Shown here: positions 53,679 through 63,950 of the stretch, piece after piece
Layout: each line of letters begins with the position of its first letter
Numbering within the stretch: position 1 is the first letter of the stretch
Source of the DNA: Phanerodontia chrysosporium
Taxonomy: Eukaryota; Basidiomycota; Agaricomycetes; Polyporales; Phanerochaetaceae
Length of the DNA stretch: 63,950 bases
NCBI GenBank assembly: GCA_001910725.1
Contig: MJGA01000068.1
Location: forward strand, 1-63,950
Reading direction: 5' to 3'
Translations under genes and position numbers: made by a program
The notes under the pieces: generated by a model
What the model was told of the DNA's origin: nothing
The model's database searches: none
Seen by the model: the letters and a program-made list of their open reading frames with translations, nothing else

Positions 53679-55109
53679 ATGGCCACCAAAACACAGTTGG
53701 AAACCGAAACACGCCAAGAGACAAATACGATACAGAACCTCGACGACTTACCCGTTGAACAATTACTCGCAGCAGTGGCACAACGAGTCGGGTTTCAGGG
53801 AAACCCTAATGGCATATCCGTCGCACTATTCCAACAAGCCATAAACCAGGCCGCGAACTCGAGTGGAACATGGTTCACACACTACGAAAACCTCGGTCAA
53901 GGAAGTGGAAGCAACCCCTCAGGAGGAGGAGGAGGTAATCCTCCAGGAGGAGGAGGAGGCAATCCCCCAGGAGGAGGAGGAGGCAATCCCCCAGGAGGAG
54001 GAGGCAACGGACTGCAACCTCCATCCAACCTCGACCAGAACGTCTTAGCAGCCTTCACAGCGGCAATACGGGCCCTCGTACCACAAGACGAACAGATGAC
54101 ACCTCCGGAAGAATTCACTGGGGAAGCTGAGAAGGCTCGCGACTTCGTCCACCAATGCGAAATGTACTTTAGAGCCAAAGCCTCCAAGTTCCCCACTGAC
54201 GAATCCAAGATTCGCTACTTCGACTCGAGAATGAAGGACGAAGGAAAGAAGTACCCTAGACGATGGGCCACCATGCGAGAGCGAATCTACTTACTCAGTG
54301 GATTCCCCACATGGGACAAGCACAAGGCAGACTTCCTTGACACGTACCAATCACCAGACCCTAGAGCGGAAGCTATGAGCAGGCTTCATGCCATTACGCA
54401 AGGCGACAAATCTGTCCACGAATTCAATGTGGAATTCAATACCCTTCTCGCCGAGGCAGATGTCATTAACCCCGACGTTGATGAATCCATGGCGCAACAA
54501 TATGTACGTGCCCTCGATCATAAACTCGTTGACAGACTCCTCCTTGTTGTACCAGATCACGCCCCTCTATCCCTTTGGCAGAATCATGCCCTCATCATCG
54601 ACAATAGAAGACGCATTGTCAAATCAATCCGGCAGCGTAAAGACCACACGCACTACTCCAATCATTCCACCACTTCCAACTCCAACACTACGTCCACTCC
54701 TGATCCCAATGCAATGGAGATCGACGCCATCACCACCAGGAAGACTGGAGTCAAGTGCTACAATTGTAGACGAGAAGGGCACATTGCACGTGAATGCCGA
54801 GCTCCACGCCGTAACCAAGAGCAAAACGAACAAGGCAACGGGCGTGGACAAGGAAGGAACAACTCCGGACGAGGCGGATTCACACGCCAATTCACGTCAA
54901 ACCGGGGCAACAATCGAACCCAGATCAGGGCAACACAAGTCGAAGGGAAGGACGAAACCAATGAAGGAACCTCTAACACAAAACAAGTTGACATCAATGC
55001 TGTCATGGCCTTGTCCATGCAGCAATTCGATGAACTCGCCACTCGCTATTATTCAACGCGCTCGAAGACTAACGACAATGAGACCACGGAGACTCAGAAG
55101 GATTTTTAA
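53679..55109 (+). CDS. E5 gag
   Basis: 476 residues, ATG 53679 to TAA 55107-55109. It has a Gly-rich linker of four tandem NPPGGGGG-type units (residues 83-115), a retrotransposon gag domain (PPEEFTGEAEKARDFV, YPRRWATMRERIYLLSGF, FLDTYQSPDPRAEAMSRL), and the standard zinc knuckle CYNCRREGHIAREC followed by an Arg/Gly/Gln-rich basic tail. No break. pol starts 8 nt after the stop in the -1 frame, and that frame is open back across the gag stop. Confidence 0.9.
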   Translation: MATKTQLETETRQETNTIQNLDDLPVEQLLAAVAQRVGFQGNPNGISVALFQQAINQAANSSGTWFTHYENLGQGSGSNPSGGGGGNPPGGGGGNPPGGGGGNPPGGGGNGLQPPSNLDQNVLAAFTAAIRALVPQDEQMTPPEEFTGEAEKARDFVHQCEMYFRAKASKFPTDESKIRYFDSRMKDEGKKYPRRWATMRERIYLLSGFPTWDKHKADFLDTYQSPDPRAEAMSRLHAITQGDKSVHEFNVEFNTLLAEADVINPDVDESMAQQYVRALDHKLVDRLLLVVPDHAPLSLWQNHALIIDNRRRIVKSIRQRKDHTHYSNHSTTSNSNTTSTPDPNAMEIDAITTRKTGVKCYNCRREGHIARECRAPRRNQEQNEQGNGRGQGRNNSGRGGFTRQFTSNRGNNRTQIRATQVEGKDETNEGTSNTKQVDINAVMALSMQQFDELATRYYSTRSKTNDNETTETQKDF

Positions 55110-55117
55110 CTAAGAGG

Positions 55118-58100
55118 ATGACGCCGGCTGTCACTCCTCAGAGATACTCGATTCATTCTGTATTGGTGGCAGATATGCAAGCGCAATCGATAAATATTCC
55201 TGTCACCATCAGAACGAGTACAAATGCCGGAACCACCAAGGCTCTCATCGATTCGGGCGCGCAGGGCAAGTTCATCGACCGATCTCTGGTACGAAAGCTC
55301 GGTTTACAAGAACGTCCAATGGAAAAACCAATAGCAGTATATAATGTCGACGGAACACCAAACAGGATAGGAAACATCAGAAACTACGTTGACGCTGAAA
55401 TGGTAATCAAGGGCAAGACCATAAAGGAACGACTTTTCGTCACCCATCTAGGGAAACAAGAATTAATCCTTGGATTTGACTGGCTACAAAAGCATAATCC
55501 AAGGATTAATTGGAAGACAGGCTTAATCGACTTCACCCCCCGAACAATTCTCATCGATGACGAAGCCGATCCAGAAGGACGAATCATACAAGTAGCCACA
55601 CAGGAAGAAGAGGCCCTTCTACGCACACATTTATTAGTTGAACGAGGTGGAGGAACACTTCCAACCAGAGGAAGTGACGAAGCAGCTGGATACGATATCT
55701 CCTCTGCCGAATCAATCGTCATTCCACCATGGAGCCGCATGAAGGTCCGGACAGGACTAAAGATCACTCCTCCCGCCGGCACATATGCCCGCATAGCCCC
55801 AAGAAGCGGACTAGCATCAAAGGGAATCGACGTTGCCGCGGGAGTGGTAGATCGAGACTACACGGGCGAAATCATGGTCATACTGGTCAACAACACCAAG
55901 GAACCATTCAAAGTACAACCTGGGGATAGAATTGCGCAAATAATCCTAGAAAGGATTATGCAGCCAGAAGTCAAGGAAGTCACTAACCTCACGCAAACCA
56001 CCCGAGGAAACAAAGGCTTTGGATCCACTGGTTTGGGACCGTCTTTTCAACGGCTTCTACACGTCACGATAGGTGCAATACGCATGGCAACCCATCCTGA
56101 ATACCCTCCACAATTCCAAATCACCTCATCCGACTACGTTAACCAGAATGAAGAAGTGACAGAAGATTTCGTGCTAGCATACACACCAGGCAAGCATGAA
56201 GTATGGGTTTGCGGCATTGAAACCACAACCGCACAAGCAATTCACGATCTGTACATCAACGCAAAGGTCAATCCGGCAATGACATTAGCACAGGAGGAAG
56301 GTTCGCAGAAGAAAGCAGCCTACATTCCAGACTACCTCGATGAATTCAAGGAAGTCTTCGAGAAAAAGGCAGCTGAACGCTTCCCAGAATCAAGACCATA
56401 TGATCATGCCATTGACCTCAAGCCAGATTTCGTTCCCCGAGATTGCAAAGTGTACCCATTATCGCCGTTGGAAGAGGAGAAGATGAATGAGTTTATCGAT
56501 GAAAACCTACGCAAAGGGTATATCCGGCCAAGCAAGTCTCCAATGGCATCACCATTCTTCTTCGTAGGAAAGAAGGATGGCAGTCTGCGACCATGCCAAG
56601 ATTACAGATATCTAAACGAGGGGACCGTCAAGAACGTATACCCGCTACCACTCATCTCTGAACTCCTCGACAGAATCAAAGGGTTCAGACGGTTTACAAA
56701 GATGGACCTACGATCAGGCTACAACAATGTCAGGATTAAAGATGGAGACCAGTGGAAGGCAGCCTTCAAGACAAGTAGAGGGCTGTTTGAACCCACGGTT
56801 ATGTTCTTCGGGTTGTGCAACTCACCGGCTACATTCCAGGCAATGATGAACGACATCTTCAAGGACATGCTAAGCGAAGGATGGTTACAAATCTACATGG
56901 ACGACATTCTAATCTGCGGACACGACAGTCAAGACATCCAGGAAAAGACAATTTGCGTCATAAGAAGACTCCGGGAAAACGACCTCTTCATCAAACCTGA
57001 AAAATGTGCCTTCGACGTCGAATCGGTCGAATTTTTGGGAACGATTGTATCATTCAATAATGTTTCAATGGACCCCGTCAAAGTCAAGGGGGTCCTAGAA
57101 TGACCAGTTCCCACTACTGTAAAGCAAGTGCGAGGATTCCTGGGCTTCGGAAATTTCTACCGAAGATTCATAGACCATTACTCTGATATTGTACGCCCAC
57201 TCGTGGACCTCACAAAGAAGGACGCACCGTTCAACTGGACTACGGAATGCCAACAAGCCTTCGATGAACTGAAAAGACGATTTACCACGGCACCCATCCT
57301 ACTCACTCCAGACACCACTAAACCCTTCGTCATCGAATGCGACGCTTCCCTTGTGGTGACCGCAGCGGTACTACGTCAACAAGATGAAAATGGAGAATGG
57401 CACCCCATCGCATACCTTTCCCAATCCCTATTACCAGCGGAACGGAACTACGAAATCTACGATAGAGAACTCTTGGCAATTATCCGCGCCCTAGAGGCAT
57501 GGCGCCACTATCTACACGGAGCATATCACCCAATTCGCATCCTAACTGATCATAAGAATCTAACTTATTTCCGTTCACCACGACGACTCAACTGACGGCA
57601 AGCACGATGGCATCTATTCCTTTCGCAATTCAACTACACACTTCATCACTGCCCTGGGTCTCAACTAGTTCAGGCAGACGCCATGACCCGCATCGTCTCC
57701 CTACTCACACCGCGGACGACAACATCGATATTATTCTTCTCCCCGACTCAGTATTTCAAACCGCTCGCATTCGATCTCTGCATATGGCAACTGACCTCCT
57801 CACAAGCACCGACCATTCAATCTCTCCTATGCACCACCCATTCGATGACAACCTCCGAAGGGATATTCGACGACTCACAGAAGACGACCCTTTCGCCAAC
57901 ACAGTCATTGCAGCACTAAACAGCACTCACCTCCCTTTCCCTGGGCGAACTACGCGAGATGACTGGTCATTTGAAGATGGCCTCATCTTCTACCACGATA
58001 AATGTTATGTTCCATCTGATCTTCAACTCCGACGCCAAGTAACACACCTTTATCACGATTCCCCTATAACTGGCCATCCGGGAAGGTATAAAACAGCTGA

Positions 58101-59310
58101 ACTCATTGATCGGGACTTTTACTGGCCAGGAATGCGCTCCTTTGTCGCTGCGTACGTGCAAGGTTGCGCTACCTGCCAACAGATGAAAGTCAACACGCAT
58201 CCCACGAAACCGCTGCTACAGCCGATCAAGGCCACGCACCGATCTCGCCCTTTTGCTTTCGTCACCTGTGACTTCATCACTCATCTTCCTGTGTCCCGCG
58301 GCTATTCAGCTCTGATGGTCATGGTCGACCACGATTCTACGAAGGGGGTAATCCTTATCCCTTGCACCGAAAAAATCGATGCAATAACGACCGCCACAAA
58401 CTACCATAATCAAGTTTTTCGTCGCTTCGGGATGCCAAGTGTATTTCTATCGGATAGGGGACCACAGTTTGACTCGCAAGTTATGCGGGAATTATGGAGA
58501 CTCACGGGAACAGAGCAACGCCTGAGTACACCATATCACCCTCAAACCGATGGTGAAACAGAACGCGTCAACCGCGAAATCGAATCCTACCTGCGGATCT
58601 TCTGCTCCAACCACCCGCATGATTGGGCAGACTTCGTAACGAATATGGAGTTTGCCTTCAACAATAGGGAACATTCGGCGACCCACCATTCTCCCTTCTT
58701 CCTTATGTACGGCTCTCACCCAATGGCGCTACCCACACAGTTCGCCAAGTCCAAAGTCCCTTCTATTCAAGAATGGTTCAGAAGGCGACAACGGGCACAA
58801 GAAGAAGCAGGGGCCGCGTTAGATTATGCTACAGCACAAATGGCTACCTGGGTCTGCCGGCATTTCCAACCTTTCAAAGAAGGTTAGAAGGTCTGGTTGG
58901 AAATGACTCATCACGACGACGGTTACCCCTTCAAGAAGCTAGCTCCCAAGAGGCACGGACCCTTCAAGATAGCCAAGGTCTTATCGCGCCTCGTGTACAA
59001 GTTGGCGCTTCCCAAGACCATGAAGATTCACCCCGTGGTACATGCTTCGCTTCTATCTCCGTATCATGAAACACCGCAGCATGGGAAAAATTTCCTGAAC
59101 CCCCCTCCTGACCTTATCGATGGTCACGAGGAGTACGAAGTTGAAGCCATTTTGGCGGATCGTCCCTGGGGCAATGGAAGACGTTACCTCATCAGGTGGA
59201 AAGACCAACCAACGGCAGAAAACTCATGGGAACCGGAGTCTCATCTCGAGAACGCCAAGGAGCTACTCGAAGAATATAAAAGCAGACACCCCAGGCTTCA
59301 TGGTCAGTAG
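55118..59310 (+). pseudogene. E5 pol with protease, dUTPase, RT, RNase H, integrase, chromodomain (broken)
   Basis: Starts at ATG 55118. Protease DSG at residues 45-47; dUTPase about 178-306 (separate entry); RT with YMDD; RNase H ([15 protein letters not shown]); integrase zinc site (HDSPITGHPG...CATCQQ), core VTCDFITHLP, FLSDRGPQF and DGETERVN; chromodomain near 59133-59290 (YEVEAILADRPW). Breaks: TGA 57101-57103 where Trp is expected after VLE; TGA 57593-57595 where Arg is expected in the RRLNRRQARW motif; a frameshift near 57680-57690; TAG 58885-58887 where Gln is expected before KVWLE. Three stops fit single C-to-T or G-to-A changes. Confidence 0.9.
55649..56036 (+). other. dUTPase domain within E5 pol
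   Basis: Trimeric-type dUTPase, which hydrolyses dUTP to dUMP and keeps uracil out of cDNA. All five conserved motifs are present in order, pol numbering: AAGYDIS 189-195; PRSGLAS 228-234; GVVDRDYTGEI 242-252 with the catalytic Asp and Tyr; GDRIAQ 269-274; RGNKGFGSTG 296-305. It lies between protease and RT, as in betaretroviruses. The domain itself is unbroken. From memory, dUTPase-bearing Metaviridae have been reported in white-rot basidiomycetes. Confidence 0.92.
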
Positions 59311-59366
59311 CGACCTCGCTCTACAACATCAGCCACAAGTACAACTGCCTCTACAAACCCCCCACA

Positions 59367-60725
59367 ATGTCAACCAACTTCTCTTCCACCTACCAGCGCA
59401 TCCAGGCCCTCGCTACCCTCATGGGCAGCGACACCATCCCCATCACCAATGATGACCGACTTCTCACCCTCAGCCAACTCCTCCCAGACGACTTCACTGA
59501 CCACATTTACACCCGCAACATCGACATCACCATCAACGACTGGCTCAACAACAACCCCACTCCCAACGAGCGAAATGATCTCTGGAAGATCATCCTCGAA
59601 TGGTGCACCAAATCCCAGCTCGCCTTCGACGACGAGGTCGAACGACGGATCATCGCGTGGGAAGCCCAAGAACGTATCCGAGAACTCATCGGATCGTCCC
59701 TTCCCGAGGTCCTACGCCTGGCCGAAGAAGACAGAAGGGGAGACGTTGACGAGGGACCCATCCGAGAAGAACCACCCTCCGAGCCAAATGTCCAAGACCC
59801 TGACGTCCAGGAACTCCCGGGCGAAAGCCAAGAGTCCGCAACTTCTAACTCCGACACCCTCGTCGAAGACAGACCGTGGTACGTCGAAGGAGACTGGCAC
59901 GAAAGGGTAACAGGATAACATGGAGAAAGGACCTGGAATGGCGTTACCGTCAGGCACTTCACCAATCATGCCTATGAAGAACAGCTCGCCGCAGAACGCG
60001 ATTGGCCCCAATTTCGAGAACGCCTCAATAACATCCAGTACCACCCTGTCACCCGAGACGCACTTCGCTCCACGGCGTTCCAAGAGGGAGCGACGACTAC
60101 CTGCGCGGTATTTGCAAATTACGCTCTTGCCACCATCCACGTCCAACGCATCACCGACAACACCCGAGATGCTGTCGGAGACCTTATCCAACAGCTCCAA
60201 TCCACAGCCGCCCCACGCCTCGTCCGAATGGCCCGACGAATCCGCGACCAGCTCGACCACCTCTACGATGCTCAACGAGAGCAAGAACTTCTCGTCGCCA
60301 CTCTCGCAGAGCAAGACGACCACATCGTGGAAATGGTAGACGGAGTCTGGAACATGTACTTCGATCCAAACATCAGACACGTGCAATATGGCGAAAGACT
60401 TCACTTTCGCTCCCAGACAGCTCATCGCACTGAACCCCTTCCTCGCCGCCCTCAGTACAACCAGAGGGTCTGGGCTCCTCTCTATCGGAAGACTCGCCCC
60501 ACTCGGGGATGGTCGTTCAATGAGGTATCACCCAACAGCAACACAAATACCTCATCTCGTCGTCAACATCGTCGTGACCGTCGTGCCCGTATCTCCAACG
60601 ACGAACCCGCCATCATTCCACCTCCGTATACACCTCGAGATACGACGCCTCATGACGCGAATACCCCTGGCAACGGCTCCACTTTGACGGACCCCGACCT
60701 GCCTCCGGAGTGTATCACGCAGTAA
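59367..60725 (+). pseudogene. E5 extra ORF after the chromodomain (ORF3), one TAA
   Basis: One frame of 452 codons from ATG 59367 to TAA 60723-60725, broken only by TAA 59916-59918 (CAA to TAA would explain it). It lies between pol and the 3' LTR, the env position. N-terminal part: helical, with DRLLTLSQLLPDDFTDHIY and WLNNNPTPNERNDLWKIILEW, then an acidic Pro/Glu region. Second part: long helices (RRIRDQLDHLYDAQREQELL) and a Pro/Arg tail. No signal peptide or clear membrane anchor is seen, so it does not look like an envelope. No family recognised. Confidence 0.65.
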
Positions 60726-60764
60726 GTCGGTCTCGACGGTGCTCGACCGTGGACGGGGACGTAA

Positions 60765-61101
60765 TGTTACAGTTGGGATATGGCTGTGCAAGCCCATGCT
60801 GATTTATTTGATCCTCTCTTTTCTCTTACATGTTTCACCCTCTCTTTCATCATGTTTCATCCCTTGATTCATTATGACTCACACTGACTGGTAGCCTATG
60901 CCTCGTTGTTCCCTCCTGGTAGCAGGCCTGGGTTAGAGTATATAAGGACTACCTCTCTGTACTCTTTTCTTCAGCTTCTCCTCTTGTACTCTCGTCTAGT
61001 TATCTATTGCTACACTTGGAGCCTGAGTCCAAGTCTTCTGTACTCGTGCTACACTTGAGGCCTGAGCTCAAGTCTTCAATACACGTATTCAGACTCTTAC
61101 A
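60765..61101 (+). repeat. E5 3' LTR
   Basis: 337 bp, TGTTACAGTT...CTCTTACA, preceded by purine-rich GGACGGGGACG. TATATAAGG near 60939. Inside, two adjacent units GCTACACTTGGAGCCTGAG and GCTACACTTGAGGCCTGAG form a short direct repeat (61010 and 61047). Confidence 0.88.
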
Positions 61102-61115
61102 ATTCCTGGCCACCA

Positions 61116-61739
61116 TTAGTTGCGCGACAGCAACTCCAACGTCTTCCATCGTCCAGGGTGTCCAGCTCCAGGAAAGTCGTAGTGTAACTTGAGTAGATCC
61201 ACCCTAATTCTATCGTCCTTGGGCACATATACCTTGCCTCGGTGCAGTAGTAGCCCATCCTCGAGGTGCCATTCCGCTAAGTTCTTCCCAAACTCTCTTA
61301 GTCCTTTCAACATCAGGTCTTTGTACGACTTGGTGACTTCGTCGTCCAACAGGGCTTTTCTGATCTTTTCTAGCAGTTTTCTATCATCCACTATTGATGA
61401 ATGGGTTGGTTGCATGGCTCGAATTGTGGAATATTCTGGCTTCAAAAGGACTTTTTCACGATCATCGCAATCCACCCCCAATTCATGATCTGGCCTCCTG
61501 GACATTGAATCAGCCCGCTTTATTGTCTTCCCAGGCTTGTGCTCCAACTTGAAGTGGAAACGTGTGAGGAAAAGACTCCAACATGCTCGACGTCGCGTCA
61601 AGTCTTGTGCCTTGCGGAAATAGGTCAAATTCTGGTGATCTGACCATATTTCGAATGGTAGAGGGTGGCCCTCCAAGTGGTGGCGCCATTCCTTCAGTGC
61701 GCGGATGATGGCTAGCATCTTCTTGTCGTATATCTTGTA
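61116..61739 (-). pseudogene. E6 RNase H to integrase fragment
   Basis: Open minus-strand frame with NYKIYDKKMLAIIRALKEW, the WSDHQNLTYF RNase H motif, RRPDHE, and the integrase N-terminal HYDFPGAGHPGRWKTLELL. A TAA at 61116-61118 falls where Tyr of the YWWPG motif is expected. E5 begins at 61101, just after that motif. Confidence 0.8.
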
Positions 61740-61744
61740 GTTGC

Positions 61745-62437
61745 TGTCGCGGAGCTGGGGCTCAACGCTACATGAGGGCGGACGGATGGGGACAACAACG
61801 ACTGGGCACAGCGGGGTGAATCACGCGGCGACGAACTAACTTGCGCAGCTGTCCGTATTGACCAAGTTGCATTAGTGCGCTGTTCTACTTTACAAACGAG
61901 GGCTTACCTGTTCGTATTGACCAAGAGGTCGAGATGACGGACAGAAGCGAGAGATGCTACCTATATATACTACAAGAGTTCAGGGCAGGCTGTATGGTTA
62001 CGTAAGCTGATGGGCAGTGCTTTAGCACAGCTGGTGAGGCTGTGACACGGACTGCGCAGCGAGGCTATATCAGGGCTATGTCATGGGGCTGTATCAGCTG
62101 GCTGTGTTCTGAGGCTGCATCGGGCTGAGGCTGTGTCAACAGAATGACAGCTCAGAGTGTCTCAGCGAGGGGGTCATTGTGGATGACAGTGCCTCTTCAG
62201 CGATCCGGGGAACTGGTTGCAAGGCAGACCGGTCATCCAGGCAGTGTCTGAGTGCACAGCAGAATGCGCTGGTGTCTAGGGGTGATGTGCCATCAGGGCG
62301 CTGGCACTGAGTGGCCAGGTGCTGGGTGTGGGCAGCTAGGACTCCAGACGGCGTGAGGGCTGCTCGCCCATTGGATTAATCGAGGAAAATAGCCAAAAAT
62401 CGGCGGAAAATAGGGCTATGCCGTCACATCCGTGACA
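61745..62437 (-). repeat. E2-family LTR copy 6
   Basis: 693 bp, TGTCGCGGAGC...CCGTGACA. Flanks are GTTGC and GAGTA: no target duplication. It sits between the protease and RNase H pieces of E6, replacing the RT region. Confidence 0.85.
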
Positions 62438-62616
62438 GAGTACTTCCATTCACCCTTATCCCAATCTATCTCGGAATTATGCTTCTTCAAGTAGCTAAAG
62501 CCAAGGAACATGTCCTTTCCACCCAAATCTGTAATGAGGCATGCTTGTCTGGAGACATGGTCCCCTACGGCTATGTCGAGCCAAGCATATTCCTCAATAC
62601 TGCCACACTTGTTCCT
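62438..62616 (-). pseudogene. E6 protease second half
   Basis: The minus strand reads KCGSIEEYAWLDIAVG and LITDLGGKDMFLGFSYLKKH, the flap and LG region of a gypsy protease. It continues on the other side of the solo LTR (63285 onward). Confidence 0.75.
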
Positions 62617-63284
62617 TGTCGCGGAGCTAGGGCTCAACGCTTCACAAGGGGAGGGCAAGTGGGGAGGTCAACAACGAGGCGCGCGGAGTGAGTCACGCAG
62701 CGACGAACAAACTTGTTCAGCTGTCTGTATTGACCAAGTTCTATTAGTGGTGTATGCTACAATACAAGCGACGGCTTACCTGTCCGTATTGACCAAGAGG
62801 TCGAGATGACAGACAGAAGTGAGGAGTGCTATTCTTATATACTACAGGAGTTCAGGGCAGGCTGTACGATTACATAAGCTAAGGGGCAGTGCTCAGCATG
62901 GCCAGCGAGGCTGTGCTGGGGCTATGTTATGAGCTGTGTCAGCTGGCAGTGTCTCGAGGCTGCGTCGGGCCGAGGCTGTGTCATCAGGCTGATCAGCTCG
63001 GTGTGTCTCGGCGAAGGGAGTCATCAGGGATGACAGTGCCTCCTCGGCGATCTGGGGAACCGGTTGCAGGGCAGACCGGTGATCCGGGCAGTGTCTGAGC
63101 ATGCAGCAGGATGTGCTGATGTCTAGGGGTGATGCGCCATCAGGGTGCTGGCGCTGCATGGCCAGGCGCTGAGCGTGGGCGGCTAGGACTCCAAATGGCG
63201 CGAGGGCTGCTCGCCCGTTAGATTAATCGAGGAAAATAGCCAAAAATCGGCGAAAAATAGGGCTGCGCCGTCACATCCGTGACA
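62617..63284 (-). repeat. E2-family solo LTR copy 7, TSD TTCCT
   Basis: 668 bp, TGTCGCGGAGCTAGG...CCGTGACA, flanked by TTCCT at 62612-62616 and 63285-63289. A true solo LTR left by LTR-LTR recombination of a former insertion into E6. Confidence 0.92.
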
Positions 63285-63500
63285 TTCCTTGAACCATCTG
63301 CATTGTAAAGGCGTATTTCCCTGGTCAGCTGGTTTATCTTCAGCTTATGCTTCTTGACGAAGCGATGGCTAATGAACACAGCATAGGCCCCTGAAACAAC
63401 CAGCATGGTAGTCTGCACTCTGATTTCCTTACCCTGGCTCAAAGTTACTGGAACGATAAAGCTCAATTTAGAGGGTAAACTAGAGACTTTTCTCGATTCC
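63285..63500 (-). pseudogene. E6 protease first half
   Basis: The minus strand reads VTLSQGKEIRVQTTMLV, then SGAYAVFISHRFVKKHKLK. The residue before SG is Val where the catalytic Asp of D-S-G is expected, so this protease is inactive. Confidence 0.7.
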
Positions 63501-63573
63501 AAAACTGATCTAATACATTCTACTGAGTCGGGAGGGTAAAGGAAATCTAAAAACGGACCAGATGTCGCAGACT

Positions 63574-63950
63574 CTAGATCGGTCCCTGCAGAAAATCCTC
63601 ATTATCTGAGAACACCATGCGGTTAATCTTCTGCACCTTCTCCTTCGAAGATGACTTCTTCTTTTGCTTGGTCTTGGGGGTATCTTCTTCTTCTGAGCTA
63701 TCCGAGCTCAACTCCTCGTCAGAGGCTACCTCCTGGAATCTCTCCGAGTCGCTGGCATACACCTCGCGCACACTGCTCTTCATGTGGCAAAAACTCTTAT
63801 CCTTCTCCTTTCCCTTTGAAGGCAAAGCCTTTGACGGACTGGCCACCAGTGCATTGGTGGTTTTACTCGACGACATCGAAGAACCTCAGTTGTTCTTCTT
63901 CAATGGACACTCTTTGGCGATGTGGCCTTTGCCTCCACACTGAGCGCAGC
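63574..63950 (-). pseudogene. E6 gag C-terminal part (runs off window)
   Basis: Starts at the window edge with the zinc knuckle CAQCGGKGHIAKEC, followed by TGA 63886-63888. In the same frame MSSSKTTNALVASPSK and a Ser/Asp/Glu and Lys-rich stretch continue to TAG near 63572. Whether the TGA is the natural gag end or a break cannot be decided here. Confidence 0.6.

Larger units (their letters stand above)
53244..61101 (+). mobile_element. E5: dUTPase-carrying Ty3/gypsy chromovirus, 5' LTR mostly lost
   Basis: Only the last 56 bp of the 5' LTR remain (53244-53299), joined to the E4 3' LTR. The 3' LTR is complete (60765-61101). Interior: a Cys-rich leader frame, gag, pol with protease-dUTPase-RT-RNase H-integrase-chromodomain, then an extra ORF. 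Three in-frame stops plus one frameshift break pol and one stop breaks the extra ORF, so this copy is dead. Its 3' end lies inside the integrase region of remnant E6. Confidence 0.9.
61102..63950 (-). mobile_element. E6: minus-strand gypsy remnant, interrupted and deleted
   Basis: Read from right to left on the minus strand: gag end (63950-63574), protease first half (about 63500-63285), solo LTR, protease second half (62616-62438), another LTR where RT should be, then RNase H and the start of integrase (61744-61102), cut by E5. The RT domain is missing. It runs past the right edge of the window. Confidence 0.75.

Noticed and set aside
59367..60725. E5 ORF3 as a retroviral-type envelope
   Set aside because: No signal peptide, fusion peptide, cysteine pattern or membrane anchor was seen.

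Overview
The window looks like basidiomycete (Agaricomycete, probably Polyporales-type) nuclear DNA. The evidence is many short GT-AG introns of about 44-130 nt, a histone H4 split into six exons, GC-rich host genes, and several Ty3/gypsy families with chromodomains. The organism call is inference from gene style; no species marker was identified.

Left third (1-19.2 kb): a gene-sparse host region. In order: an MFS drug/substrate transporter (2271-4287, minus) with two apparent 1-nt frameshifts; histone H4 (6535-7125, plus) with a 15-nt microexon; a divergent pair made of an FtsJ/MRM2-type 2'-O-ribose methyltransferase (7858-8941, minus) and a TFIIIC tau55/GTF3C6-like subunit (9065-9810, plus) sharing 123 bp; a Pro/Ala-rich protein of unknown function (14148-15148, plus); and an F-box/RCC1-repeat protein (16482-19087, plus). 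No H3 partner for H4 is visible here.

Right two thirds (19.2-63.95 kb): a nested pile of LTR retrotransposons. E1 (19204-25150) is a chromovirus with 379-bp LTRs, TSD TGGGT and two in-frame stops. Next comes a decayed hAT transposase end (25737-26129). E2 (26229-33924, minus, TSD CCTAT) has open gag and pol joined through a GGGTTTT -1 frameshift site. A DUF6532-like pseudogene (34559-35765) follows. A patchwork of E2-family fragments spans 35766-39216. E4 (39217-53243) is a 14-kb gypsy element in which a very long unknown coding stretch separates protease from reverse transcriptase. E5 (53244-61101) carries a dUTPase domain and an extra ORF after the chromodomain. E6 is a minus-strand gypsy remnant (61102-63950) interrupted by E5 and by two LTRs of the E2 family.

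The host genes are unrelated housekeeping or transport genes; no operon or biosynthetic cluster is seen. The most interesting material is in the retroelements: the giant E4, the dUTPase and ORF3 of E5, the frameshift signal of E2, and a Cys-rich, AUG-less reading frame upstream of gag that E2 and E5 appear to share. Many coding breaks have the form CGA/TGG/CAR to stop, consistent with C-to-T decay.
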